DNA from: Phytoactinopolyspora halophila
Lineage (GTDB): Bacteria > Actinomycetota > Actinomycetes > Jiangellales > Jiangellaceae
Assembly (NCBI RefSeq): GCF_003287285.1
Contig: NZ_QMIG01000008.1
Coordinates: forward strand, 1-64,000
Length of the DNA: 64,000 nucleotides
Direction: 5' to 3'
Below, piece after piece: positions 17,296 through 24,525 of the stretch. The notes under the pieces were generated by a model that saw only the letters and a list, made by a program, of their open reading frames with translations, was not told the DNA's origin and searched no databases. Position numbers and translations under genes: made by a program. How positions within the stretch are numbered: position 1 is the first letter of the stretch; each line of letters starts with the position of its first letter.

Positions 17296-18553
17296 GCAAC
17301 GGATCAAGTGCGAGCGGCCGTTCCAGTACAGGGCGGAGCTCCCAACGGCGCGTTATCGTCGCGAGTGCAAGGACTCCTTCGGTCCACGCGAACCCTTCAC
17401 CGATACAGCGTCGAATCCCCGCACCGAACGGAAAGTATGCCCACCGCGGCCGGTCTTTCGAGCTGGCATCGAGCCAACGGTCCGGCCGGAACTCGTCAGG
17501 CTCGAACCACCATCGTGAATCACGATGGACGACCCATTGCGGAAGCAGGACGAGGTCTCCGGCGCGAACGATGTGATCGCCCGCGCGGTGATCATCAACG
17601 GCTTCCCGGGCCATCATCCATGACGGTGGGTACAGCCGTAGGGCCTCGGACATCACCGCCCGGCACAGCGGGAGGCGATTCGCATCATCGGGCCTCGGAA
17701 CATCCTGGTCGAGGATTTCGTCCACCTCGGCGTGCACCCGCTGCTCGGTCTCGGGATCGTGAGCAAGAAGGTGACAAGCGAAGGCAAGCGCGTTCGCCGT
17801 CGTCTCGTGCCCGGCGAGCAGGAGCGTGACAGCGTGATCACGGATCTGTTGGGCAGACAATTCCCCGTCGTCGGGGTGGATCAACGCGGAGAGAAGATCG
17901 CCCGCGTCAGCGGCGGTTGCCTGGCGTGCCTCGATAACCCGGTCCACGACGCGATACAGCTGCTCCCGGCCACGACGCAACCGGCGGACAGGGCCGATGG
18001 GGAGCCGCTGGAGTCGCCAGCCGAACGGCACGAACGCCAGCTTGTAGGCACCGAGCAGATCAGCGACGGCGCTCTCCACTGTCCGCACATCATCGTCCTC
18101 CACATCAGCGCCCAATAGTGTGGAGCCGGCAGACGCCAGCGTCAGCCGCACGGTTTCGGCGTGGACATCGAGTGGCCTACCCGGTGTCCAACTGCCGCGC
18201 ACCTCGGCAGCATTCGCGATCATCGTCTCCGCGTATCCCGCGACGCGTCGGGAATGGAACGCCGGCTGCACCATCGACCGGTGCCGCCGATGGACGTCTC
18301 CTTCCGCGGTCAGCAACCCGTCGCCCAGCACGAGCCGGGCCCGCTGGAGCACTGGACCCTTCCGGAACCGGTCGGCGTGGTCGACCAGGACACCTCGGAC
18401 ATCGTCAGGATGGCTCAACACCCAGCACCGGTACGGACCCAGCTTGATCCGAACGACGTCGCCGTGTTCCCTGGCCACCCGCGTCAGATAACCGAGCCGG
18501 TCGGACCCGAACGCGAGCAGGTCGCCCACGAACGGAAAGGTGCGACCTGCCAT
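17237..18553 (-). CDS. Cytochrome P450
   Basis: A 438-residue soluble P450. The oxygen-binding I-helix reads AGHETTANA, the K-helix ExxR lies in SEALRLYPPSW, and the haem-binding loop FPFGAGIRRCIGEGFA carries the proximal Cys. The sequence style (PAFHSRRVAGY, YFPFGAGIRRC) is closer to CYP4/CYP102-like fatty-acid-type groups than to the common bacterial CYP105/107 types; this is an impression without an alignment. No ferredoxin or reductase gene adjoins it, so redox partners come from elsewhere. Confidence 0.92.
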   Translation of the reverse strand: MAGRTFPFVGDLLAFGSDRLGYLTRVAREHGDVVRIKLGPYRCWVLSHPDDVRGVLVDHADRFRKGPVLQRARLVLGDGLLTAEGDVHRRHRSMVQPAFHSRRVAGYAETMIANAAEVRGSWTPGRPLDVHAETVRLTLASAGSTLLGADVEDDDVRTVESAVADLLGAYKLAFVPFGWRLQRLPIGPVRRLRRGREQLYRVVDRVIEARQATAADAGDLLSALIHPDDGELSAQQIRDHAVTLLLAGHETTANALAFACHLLAHDPETEQRVHAEVDEILDQDVPRPDDANRLPLCRAVMSEALRLYPPSWMMAREAVDDHRAGDHIVRAGDLVLLPQWVVHRDSRWWFEPDEFRPDRWLDASSKDRPRWAYFPFGAGIRRCIGEGFAWTEGVLALATITRRWELRPVLERPLALDPLLTLRPRGGLWLRPEPRPAR

Positions 18554-18606
18554 ACGGTAACGCTACGAACTTCCGCGCTTCCCTCGCCACGCCGACCGAC
18601 AACGCC

Positions 18607-19188
18607 CTAGCGACGCCGGTAATGCAGGCCAACAGCACCGTGACGCAGAGCCGTCACGCCCGCGGTCTCAAAGCCCGTGCTCACCCCGTCGGGCAACAAG
18701 CGCAGGCCGCCACCGGCCAGCACCGGTACTACAGCTAGCCGCAGGTCGTCGATCAGGTCGGCACGCAGCAGGGCCTGGATCACGCTGGCGCTCGGGAGCA
18801 CCAGAACGTCACGGCCCGGCGCCTCGCGCAAGGCTCTCACCTCGTCCTCAAGGTTCCGCGCGATCCGCGAGTTCTCCCACGGTGCGTCGGTGAGGGTGCG
18901 GGAGACCACGACCTTCTCCGTGGCATCGAGCCATTGCCCCAGAGCGCGGGTGCGGGAGTCGGTGCGCTCATCGCGCGTGATGCCCGGCCACACCGCATAG
19001 AAACCCTCGTAGTTGATGCGACCGAGCACGATGGTGTCCGCGCCACGCCAGATGCCCTCGAAGTATTCAGCGGTCTGCTCCTGCTGGGCGTGCTCGTACA
19101 ACCAGCTATCGTCAGCCGGGCCGCCCGGCCCGCTGCTGTAACCGTCAATGGTGATGTTCGCCCAGGCGACGATGCGGCGATGACTCAT
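18607..19188 (-). CDS. RibD C-terminal-domain (dihydrofolate-reductase-like) protein
   Basis: A 193-residue protein of the DHFR-like RibD_C fold: VAWANITIDGYSSGPGG at the start, GRINYEGF, VVSRTL and LVLPSASVIQALLRADLIDDLRLAVVPVLAGGG. Members reduce flavin or pterin-type substrates with NADPH; the true substrate of this stand-alone subgroup is usually unknown. The start at 19188 has a GGAG site. Earlier in-frame codons up to 19416 give an unlikely leader. Confidence 0.87.
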   Translation of the reverse strand: MSHRRIVAWANITIDGYSSGPGGPADDSWLYEHAQQEQTAEYFEGIWRGADTIVLGRINYEGFYAVWPGITRDERTDSRTRALGQWLDATEKVVVSRTLTDAPWENSRIARNLEDEVRALREAPGRDVLVLPSASVIQALLRADLIDDLRLAVVPVLAGGGLRLLPDGVSTGFETAGVTALRHGAVGLHYRRR

Positions 19189-19500
19189 GGGTTTCTCCAC
19201 TCCTGTATCGATGAATCCTTCTGCCAGAGAGTCGGAACACGCCTGCAGGAATCGACACCGATTCCTCAGGAGATTTCGTCGGCAGCCAGAAGATCTGGTC
19301 AGGAGCACTACGACGCCGTGGCGTGGTGTCAGTACGGTGCACCCGAGGTGCTGCCGGCTGGACGATCTTTCCATGCGCACGAGTGCGGCATGCCCAGCGT
19401 ATTCAACTATCTTCACAGATCGCCAACGATGGCTAGTTTGGAACGTCTTGCGGACTATCTGATCTTTGGTTCGTACGTGCCCAGGCGTCAGATCATCTGG
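19189..19500. other. Region without a recognised gene
   Basis: 312 bp between the reductase start and the AbiEii remnant. No open frame here resembles a protein family I know. It marks the left edge of the mobile-DNA remnants. Confidence 0.4.
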
Positions 19501-19872
19501 TCATCTCCACCGTCGACTGGTGGGCTCCCACGTCTGATTATCGACGGCGTGTGCGAGCGCCGGGTCAGCGAACTTAATCACGGCATTGAGCAGTTCGCCG
19601 AATGTTGCCGGTAAGTGGTCGTGATTGCTGAGATCCTGGCCCGCGAGATCGACAATCGCGGGTGGGGCGACGATTCCCGAACGCCGCCAGCAACACACCA
19701 CCCTTGAGAGCAAACCTCTCTCCCGGACCGAGCTCTCGGCGAGTCGAGCGAGGAAACCTTCCAGGACGTACGGCTAAATCAACTCGTCGATCGGCCGCTC
19801 CGATGCCCGAGCTTGCCGCTGCAGATCCAGGTACGCAGCCCCGCCAGGGGTATCTCCCGAGACACGGCTCAC
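19501..19872 (-). pseudogene. AbiEii-type toxin gene, heavily decayed
   Basis: The reading begins at a GTG overlapping the AbiEi stop, as in intact AbiE operons. Family-like segments follow in order: DTPGGAAYLDLQRQARASERP, an in-frame TAG after DELI, then PYVLEGFLARLAESSVRER, then FALKGGVLLAAFGNRRP in a shifted frame, then back in the first frame LLNAVIKFADPALAHAVDNQ and the terminal WEPTSRRW. AbiEii nucleotidyltransferases are about 270-300 residues. Here roughly 120 codons remain, so the centre is deleted as well as frameshifted and stopped. The toxin must be inactive. Confidence 0.7.
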
Positions 19873-20444
19873 AGCAGGATCTCCAATGTCTGACGCAGCG
19901 GCGTTACAGCTCGCGGGAAAGCCTTGGCTATGCGCAGCAGCGTTGAGGGCTGCCCGCCCTTACGTAACCACCGCTTCAGCGCCTCGTTCATCAGATCGGC
20001 CCCTTCAAGATGACGCATCCGGAAGACATCGACAATGCTGCGCTCAGCAGAGTAGAGCCCGATACCGCGGCCACTATCGATCGTGAGAGCCTCCCGGCCG
20101 ATGTCGAACGTCGCGAGGTCGAAATGGTGCCACCGGACGGCGACGGTGGTTTTCGGTGTCCATGCCCCGCGAGGAACAGCAATGTCGATCGCCGCCGGGA
20201 TATCGTCGATCAGGTCATGTCGAGCCAGCGCCGAGCGCAGGCAGATCGTCGCACGCGACGACTTGGCCGCGATCTCGATCAGGTCTTCGTCACCATGCCA
20301 GTCACTCTTGCGATATAGTCCACGCGCCAACGTCGTGACGTGCCCACGAGCGATCAGATTCCGCAGCTGACGCTCACCGATCCGCTGCTTACCCTCCGAG
20401 TAGCGGAAAGTATCCGGATTCACCCACACGAACATCCGGCACAC
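19869..20444 (-). CDS. AbiEi-family antitoxin (type IV toxin-antitoxin)
   Basis: A 191-residue protein with an N-terminal winged-helix part (about 15-50, ERQLRNLIARGHVTTLARGLYRK) and the AbiEi body: ICLRSALARHDLIDDIPAAIDIAVPRG, VRWHHFDLATFDIG and YSAERSIVDVFRMRH. AbiEi represses its own operon and counters AbiEii. The frame is intact although the toxin downstream is dead, so this is a solitary antitoxin. Its 5' end abuts an integrase stump on the other strand, so the first few residues may be acquired. Confidence 0.82.
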   Translation of the reverse strand: MCRMFVWVNPDTFRYSEGKQRIGERQLRNLIARGHVTTLARGLYRKSDWHGDEDLIEIAAKSSRATICLRSALARHDLIDDIPAAIDIAVPRGAWTPKTTVAVRWHHFDLATFDIGREALTIDSGRGIGLYSAERSIVDVFRMRHLEGADLMNEALKRWLRKGGQPSTLLRIAKAFPRAVTPLRQTLEILL

Positions 20445-20560
20445 GTAAGCCTCACTCGCCGTCTCAGCGGCACAAACGCCAATGCCCTACAACGGATGCG
20501 TGGACACAAGAAGGCATCCATGACCCTCGACGTATACGCCGACCTTGTAGGCGTCGGCTT
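20442..20560 (+). pseudogene. C-terminal fragment of a tyrosine integrase
   Basis: In one forward frame, SLTRRLSGTNANALQRMRGHKKASMTLDVYADL aligns with the end of the intact integrase of the nearby element (SLAVSAGANVKAVQRMLGHAKASMTLDVYADL at ~29.93-30.03 kb), including the second active-site His and the Tyr nucleophile. Nothing of the earlier catalytic core remains. Evidence of an older insertion, in the same orientation as the intact integrase. Confidence 0.7.
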
Positions 20561-20581
20561 CGTCGGACACGGAACTGTAGA

Positions 20582-20881
20582 TTACTTCCGACCCTCGACC
20601 AGTGCCCTGATCGCGTCCACGCCTTCGACTACATCGCCCTCTTCGATGGAACGATCCGCTTCTTCCAGGGCTGCTCTAGCTGCGGGATCAGAGAGCACTT
20701 CAATCGTCTCGCGTAGCCGGTCAAGCTCACCGGACGGCACAACGTCAGCGACGTGCTCACCGTGGGCAATGATCGCAACTGACTGGCCGTCCTCGGCACG
20801 GCGCACGGCGTCTTGCCACGCTGTCGTTTGCTCGTTCAGCGCGTCCAGCGAGACCGACTCCCCAGCACTCATGAATCTCAT
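20582..20881 (-). CDS. Phd/YefM-family antitoxin, orphan
   Basis: A 99-residue protein. It has the Phd/YefM DNA-binding half (about 10-55, AWQDAVRRAEDGQSVAIIAHGEHVADVVPSGELDRL) and a longer acidic C-terminal half (DPAARAALEEADRSIEEGDVVEG) as usual for toxin binding. No RelE, ParE, Doc or PIN toxin follows on the same strand; only the integrase stump and AbiEi lie there. A second in-frame ATG at 20872 (MSAGESV) may be the true start. Confidence 0.78.
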   Translation of the reverse strand: MRFMSAGESVSLDALNEQTTAWQDAVRRAEDGQSVAIIAHGEHVADVVPSGELDRLRETIEVLSDPAARAALEEADRSIEEGDVVEGVDAIRALVEGRK

Positions 20882-21032
20882 GATAAATCCACGCGACCTG
20901 CGTGGGCGATCTATACGTGCGCGTGCACCCGCGCCAAATGGCTGGGCGTCTCTCGAACGCTCGCCGTCATGACAGGCGGCCCCGACGCGACGACTGCACC
21001 GCCGGTCTGGGCCTGGACCGAAACCTGTCTAG

Positions 21033-21545
21033 GAGGAATCGGCCGTAGAGTCGACCCTACACACCTTCCGTTGTATCGCTCGTCGGCACGGTAATCACTG
21101 GAACGTCGCGTGCTACGAGTACCCACATACTGGTCTGAACAATCGGACGCTGGCCGAGGCGCACAGGGCGCAACGGACCGCGATCGCGAACGCGCTCGAC
21201 ATGCCAGACGATCACGTTGCGGTGGACGTGGCCCCGGTACGGTTGCCGTTGGTCCATCGGCATCTTGCTCGTAGCGAGCAGCTGCGTCGAGAAGCCATCC
21301 GAGCCAACGGTGCCGCCGCACATGAGCGTCGTGCAACGGAACGTGCCGAGCCGTTCAACCCGGACGACAACGGCTGGTTGGACTACCTGTACATCAAGGT
21401 CGCCGACCACATCGCCGCACGCATCCGAGTCGGCGAACTCCCGGCCTGTGCCCGGCTACTGAACGAGCGACACGTCGCCGCCGAGTACGACGTCCACGAG
21501 GCGGGTCCACGCGAAGGTTCCCCGCACGGCGCGGTCGTGTTGAGA
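21033..21545 (+). pseudogene. Decayed HicB-like / GntR-like fused reading
   Basis: An open frame after a TAG at 21030-21032 reads CIARRHGNHWNVACYEYPHTGLNNRTLAEAHRAQ...IANALDMPDDHVAVDV, which resembles the HicB-like partial RNase H fold. It is followed by DYLYIKVADHIAARIRVGELPACARLLNERHVAAEYDV, which resembles the GntR winged helix. There is no ATG, GTG or TTG in frame before 21201. An AGGAGG site at 21031 is followed nine bases on by GTA at 21045, suggesting a lost GTG start. After DVHEAG the GntR pattern is broken. Confidence 0.45.
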
Positions 21546-21814
21546 CTGGCTAGAGCGATTCGGCAGGCATCATCACCTCGGCTCCCGGTGTCGGTGCCGT
21601 CACCGGCGCGGTCATCCTGGGGCGACTCGGCGATATCAACCGGTTCACATCGCTTGCCGCGGTCCGCAGTTTCAGCGGCTTGGTACCCTTCCTCGACGCC
21701 TCGGGCCTCTCGGACAGACACGGCGGCCCAACGAAACGCGGCGACGCGCGCTCCTTTTTACGGTAGGCAGTCCCCAACCACTGACCTGCAGCAACACCAC
21801 CAGATGGACCCGAG
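21546..21814. other. Remnant DNA without a recognised gene
   Basis: 269 bp between the GntR-like and integrase remnants. The frames that stay open here show no family pattern I can name. Confidence 0.35.
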
Positions 21815-22116
21815 ATGGACCCCCGCACCCGAACGCGCGGGTTTGGCCCCCGCCACACCAAGCGGTTCACCAAGCTCCGGGAGAAGACCGGGCTACCCCC
21901 GGTGCGGTTCCACGATCGACGTCACGGTGCAGCGGCCCATCTGATCCATGCGATGGGTGGGGCGAAGAATCCTGCGGCGCTGAAGACGGTGCAAGAGATC
22001 ATCGGTCATGCGTCCGCGCGGCGTTTACGTCGGACGTGTACGCCGTGGTGCTCGATGAGATGGAAGAGAAGGCTGCTGAGGTCGCGGCAGCGATGATCCC
22101 ACGAGCCGACCGGTGA
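21815..22116 (+). pseudogene. C-terminal remnant of a second tyrosine integrase
   Basis: The frame reads LPPVRFHDRRHGAAAHLI (active-site His-x-x-Arg region, with the usual FHDLRHG changed to FHDRRHG), then VQEIIGHASA (second His box). It then shifts frame to FTSDVYAVVLDEMEEKAAEVAAA with the Tyr nucleophile, ending at TGA 22114-22116. The N-terminal domains are missing. It stops about 100 bp before the left att repeat, the usual distance of an integrase from its tRNA target, so it probably belonged to an earlier element in the same tRNA-Ala site. Confidence 0.72.
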
Positions 22117-22215
22117 TGGATCAGCCTTTTGCGCTGGGTCCATCAATGGTCCATCTTGATCTTCTTCTTGGGCGACTGAAAGGTGCCCACACGCCGATGA
22201 CCTGCACTCTTGTGG

Positions 22216-22258
22216 GTGGAGACGAGGGGACTCGAACCCCTAACCCCTGCCTTGCAAA
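22216..22258. repeat. Left attachment site (attL)
   Basis: Matches all 43 bases of 30167-30209, covering the tRNA-Ala 3' end through the anticodon loop. Beyond 22258 the match stops inside the anticodon arm, so no functional tRNA remains here. Confidence 0.93.
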
Positions 22259-22358
22259 AGCGTTCCAGCCTCCCCGCGCAACCCCCGGAAATCCGCCCTG
22301 ACCAGCACGTTTATGCGTTAGCTGGCGTTTGCTGGAGACGGCATTTTACGGACCTATG

Positions 22359-22375
22359 GGGGGCAAATTGGGGGC
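22359..22375. repeat. 17-bp G-rich motif, left copy
   Basis: GGGGGCAAATTGGGGGC, repeated with one central difference at 30089-30105. Each copy lies about 60-100 bp inside an att repeat and in the same orientation. A possible integrase or excisionase arm site. Confidence 0.45.
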
Positions 22376-22446
22376 AAAATTGCCGTGATCCACCGGGGGT
22401 CCTAGCTCCCGACCACCCTTCCACAGACAGACAGGAGCTAGGACCA

Positions 22447-22680
22447 ATGAACACCATACCCACGAACACCCATCCGCCCGCGTCGCTCCATTGGAACCAG
22501 AACGTCGACACGTCGCCGGCAGCGCACTACGCCGGCCACGTCGGCCGCGTCGTCGTCAACATAGGCGACGCCTCACTTTTCCTGTCGCCGGGCGCGGCTC
22601 TTGAACTCGCGCGAAGCCTGCAAGCCGCCGTCGACGCGTTCGAAGGTCACTGGACGCCGAACGGTGGTGATCCGCGATGA
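22447..22680 (+). CDS. Hypothetical protein of the element (77 aa)
   Basis: A 77-residue protein with no family I recognise. The C-terminal half (GRVVVNIGDASLFLSPGAALELARSLQAAVDAFEGH) looks like a small folded domain of strands and a helix. The ATG at 22447 follows an AGGAG site. The stop overlaps the ATG of the GntR gene (ATGA), so the two are translationally coupled. An in-frame extension back to 22210 runs through attL and has no support. Confidence 0.6.
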   Translation: MNTIPTNTHPPASLHWNQNVDTSPAAHYAGHVGRVVVNIGDASLFLSPGAALELARSLQAAVDAFEGHWTPNGGDPR

Positions 22681-22946
22681 GCGATTTCGTGCCGAATTGG
22701 CAGATCCCGGTGTACATCGCGACGCAAGCTGCTGACTATTTGACCGCCCTGATCAGCGACGGCGCGTTCTCACCGGGCGCACGCCTGCCCAGCGAACGTC
22801 AGCTCGCGGACGAACTCGGCGTCTCGATCGGGACCGTGCGGCGAGCGACGCAGATCCTTCGGGAACGCGGTCTAGTGAAGACGCTGCCGTCCCGGGGCAC
22901 CTACGTCAACGAGCACGTTCGCATTGGTGGTGGTCGGGATGAGTGA
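22677..22946 (+). CDS. GntR-family transcriptional regulator (DNA-binding domain only)
   Basis: An 89-residue protein consisting almost entirely of a GntR winged helix: YLTALISDGAFSPGARLPSERQLADELGVSIGTVRRATQILRERGLVKTLPSRGTYV. It lacks the usual effector domain. Short GntR proteins of this kind control replication or transfer in actinobacterial integrative elements (KorSA-like). It probably regulates the element. A 16-codon open frame at 22939-22989 (MSDQITDILDRPNYGG) overlaps its end and might be a tiny coupled peptide. Confidence 0.82.
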   Translation: MSDFVPNWQIPVYIATQAADYLTALISDGAFSPGARLPSERQLADELGVSIGTVRRATQILRERGLVKTLPSRGTYVNEHVRIGGGRDE

Positions 22947-22995
22947 TCAGATTACCGACATTCTCGACCGTCCCAACTACGGGGGGTGAGCCGTC

Positions 22996-23223
22996 GTGAT
23001 CGACCTCACCATGACCGTTCGCTACGACGTCGACACCATGCCGGCCGTGCACCTGCACGACGGCGGCCGCCATGTCGTGCTGACGTTGACTAGTGCTGCC
23101 GACCCGTCCATCGTCGGCGAACTCGTCAAAGCCGCCTGTGCGGCCCGTGTGGACGCTCACGACGTGGATGGCATGCGCGCCTACCGCGACGCCGCACGCC
23201 GCAAGAATCAAGAAACGGAGTAA
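22996..23223 (+). CDS. Hypothetical protein of the element (75 aa)
   Basis: A 75-residue protein starting at GTG (MIDLTMTVRYDVDTMPAVHLHDGG). It looks like a small alpha/beta fold with a charged C-terminus. Not recognised. It sits between the GntR gene and the 46-residue gene and is probably in the same transcript. Confidence 0.55.
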   Translation: MIDLTMTVRYDVDTMPAVHLHDGGRHVVLTLTSAADPSIVGELVKAACAARVDAHDVDGMRAYRDAARRKNQETE

Positions 23224-23227
23224 CACC

Positions 23228-23368
23228 ATGAAACGTCAATCGCTCTTCCGCGTGCTGCGGATCTGGGGCGACGCTAAGGCGGCCCAGCGCGGCCCTGAGG
23301 CGTACGCGAAACGGCGGGTGCGCCGCAAGGCACACCGAAGCCTTGCCCGGTGGCTCCGCAAGCTCTGA
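23228..23368 (+). CDS. Small basic protein of the element (46 aa)
   Basis: A 46-residue, strongly basic, helical protein (MKRQSLFRVLRIWGDAKAA ... YAKRRVRRKAHRSLARWLRKL). The ATG at 23228 starts four bases after the previous stop. The hairpin at 23395 follows. Function unknown; nucleic-acid binding is possible from charge alone. Confidence 0.55.
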   Translation: MKRQSLFRVLRIWGDAKAAQRGPEAYAKRRVRRKAHRSLARWLRKL

Positions 23369-23394
23369 GAGCCACACAGCGCCACACACACGAC

Positions 23395-23438
23395 AAGCGG
23401 CCCGCCACCCCGGAGGAACCCAGGGTGGCGGGCCGCTT
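23395..23438 (+). terminator. Strong hairpin ending the left rightward gene group
   Basis: AAGCGGCCCGCCACCC (23395-23410) and GGGTGGCGGGCCGCTT (23423-23438) form a perfect 16-bp stem with a 12-base loop. Only a short CTT follows. It lies 27 bp after the 46-residue gene. Confidence 0.65.
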
Positions 23439-23511
23439 CTTGCGATGGAGAAAACGAAGGTGCCGCACAGCCTACCCGGCCGACGGCTTGAACTCCCGCA
23501 CACACGCGACG

Positions 23512-23547
23512 AACGGCCCGCTACCCGTAACCAGGTGGCGGGCCGTT
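23512..23547. repeat. Second hairpin sharing the same core
   Basis: AACGGCCCGCTACC (23512-23525) pairs with GGTGGCGGGCCGTT (23534-23547) with one G-T pair and an 8-base loop. The GGCCCGC core is shared with the hairpin at 23395. It may be the terminator of the leftward operon or part of a packaging or replication site. Confidence 0.5.
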
Positions 23548-23597
23548 TCGCGCGAATGGCGGTCGCTTCACCTCCAGAAAGACACGATACCCGCAGC

Positions 23598-23744
23598 TCA
23601 CAGCATCATGAAGCACTTGCCACGGGGACACCGGCCGATATCGGGCTCGACCGGGCACGGACAATCCGACTCGTCCAGCTCCACCGGCTTCACCGGTTCC
23701 GGCCGGCCCGGCGACTCATCATCGTTTCGCTTATGCCACGCCAT
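23598..23744 (-). CDS. Small cysteine-rich protein (48 aa) after the TerS-like gene
   Basis: A 48-residue reading starting MAWHKRNDDESPGRPEPV, with four Cys residues near the end (DCPCP ... GRCPRGKC) that could bind zinc. The ATG lies four bases after the stop of the terminase-like gene, so the two are likely co-translated. It is the last gene of the leftward operon. I do not recognise a family. Confidence 0.55.
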   Translation of the reverse strand: MAWHKRNDDESPGRPEPVKPVELDESDCPCPVEPDIGRCPRGKCFMML

Positions 23745-23747
23745 ACG

Positions 23748-24095
23748 TCAGCCCCACCGCGCCCGGGCCGCGCGCCGCGCCCGGGCACTCCGATCCCGGT
23801 CAATCTGACGCACATTGCCACCCGCCGACGAACCCTCAACCGCCTCAGGCAACTTGAGCTGCGCAAGATGCTTACGTAGAGCTTCGCGTTGCTGCCGAAC
23901 CTCACGCAGCAACGGCAACCGCGACGATTCAAGCTCACACTCGGCAAGCTCAGCGTCCAAATCCGCCACCGCGTCGGCCAGCCGGCACGCCGATTCGAGA
24001 ACGGCCAACTCATCCGGACGCAACCCATACTCGCTGGTCACCGACCGCCACAGCCGACGGCCCGACTTCTTCAAGTTCACCGGCGCTTTCGCCAT
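23748..24095 (-). CDS. Phage terminase small subunit-like protein
   Basis: A 115-residue protein. The pattern LKKSGRRLWRSVTSEYGLRPDELAVLESACRLADAVADLDAEL followed by LREVRQQREALRKHLAQLKLP matches the small-terminase-like proteins of actinophages (P27-like: helical DNA-binding core, conserved LW, E-A-C and ExRQQR positions). A basic Arg-rich tail ends it. In phages this subunit recognises the packaging site with the large subunit; no large subunit is here. Lone terS genes are a signature of phage satellites that redirect helper packaging. ATG at 24095 (MAKAPVN) is chosen over 24122. Confidence 0.68.
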   Translation of the reverse strand: MAKAPVNLKKSGRRLWRSVTSEYGLRPDELAVLESACRLADAVADLDAELAECELESSRLPLLREVRQQREALRKHLAQLKLPEAVEGSSAGGNVRQIDRDRSARARRAARARWG

Positions 24096-24525
24096 GATCA
24101 CCAACCTACTTCCGCCGCGCACGCAAACAGTCGACCGTTAACCCCCACCGCGCTGAGCACCCCCAAGGGCGGGGAGTCCTCGCCCCGTGTCGGCGCCGCG
24201 TCCAGCCACGACGCGGCCCCGGCGCGGTTGGTGAGACGTCCGGCCGCGCGCGGTCGAAACGGCGAAACGTCGCGATTCGTTTCGTGTTTCGACCTTTTGC
24301 GCGCCCCTCCACCCCGGCCCCAAGGGGTGTGGAGGGGTGGGGCCGTTTGCGGCCGGCTCGTCTCGTTGTCCTCGGTGGGCGGCCCGGCCGGCTGCGTCGC
24401 GCGGCGACGGCCGGGCCGGCTTGGCTTGTCGCCTGCCCTGCCCCCGTACCCCCGGCGTCCCGGGGTGGCCATGCGCGGGGTGGGACGCCGTGCCCACCGA
24501 GGGGGTCATTGTTGAGCTGTGGGGG
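24096..24525. other. GC-rich non-coding stretch of the element
   Basis: About 430 bp of very GC-rich DNA between the terminase-like gene and the 104-residue gene. Forward and reverse frames stay open but are low-complexity. It carries the double inverted repeat at 24253-24293 and a GGCCCGGCCG / CGGCCGGGCC pair at 24381-24417. Possible roles are operon attenuation, replication origin or packaging site; none is shown. Confidence 0.5.
24253..24293. repeat. Nested inverted repeat in the element
   Basis: Outer arms GTCGAAAC (24253-24260) and GTTTCGAC (24286-24293); inner arms CGAAACG (24263-24269) and CGTTTCG (24278-24284); loop of eight bases. On the forward strand CTTTTG follows. Confidence 0.7.

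Noticed and set aside
22210-22446. N-terminal extension of the 77-residue element gene through attL
   Set aside because: The frame crosses the att repeat and encodes tRNA sequence; the ATG at 22447 has its own ribosome site.
24098-24472. A 124-codon reverse open frame in the GC-rich gap of the element
   Set aside because: Arg/Pro/Gly-rich without any pattern, and it overlaps the terminase-like gene only at its edge; more likely non-coding DNA.
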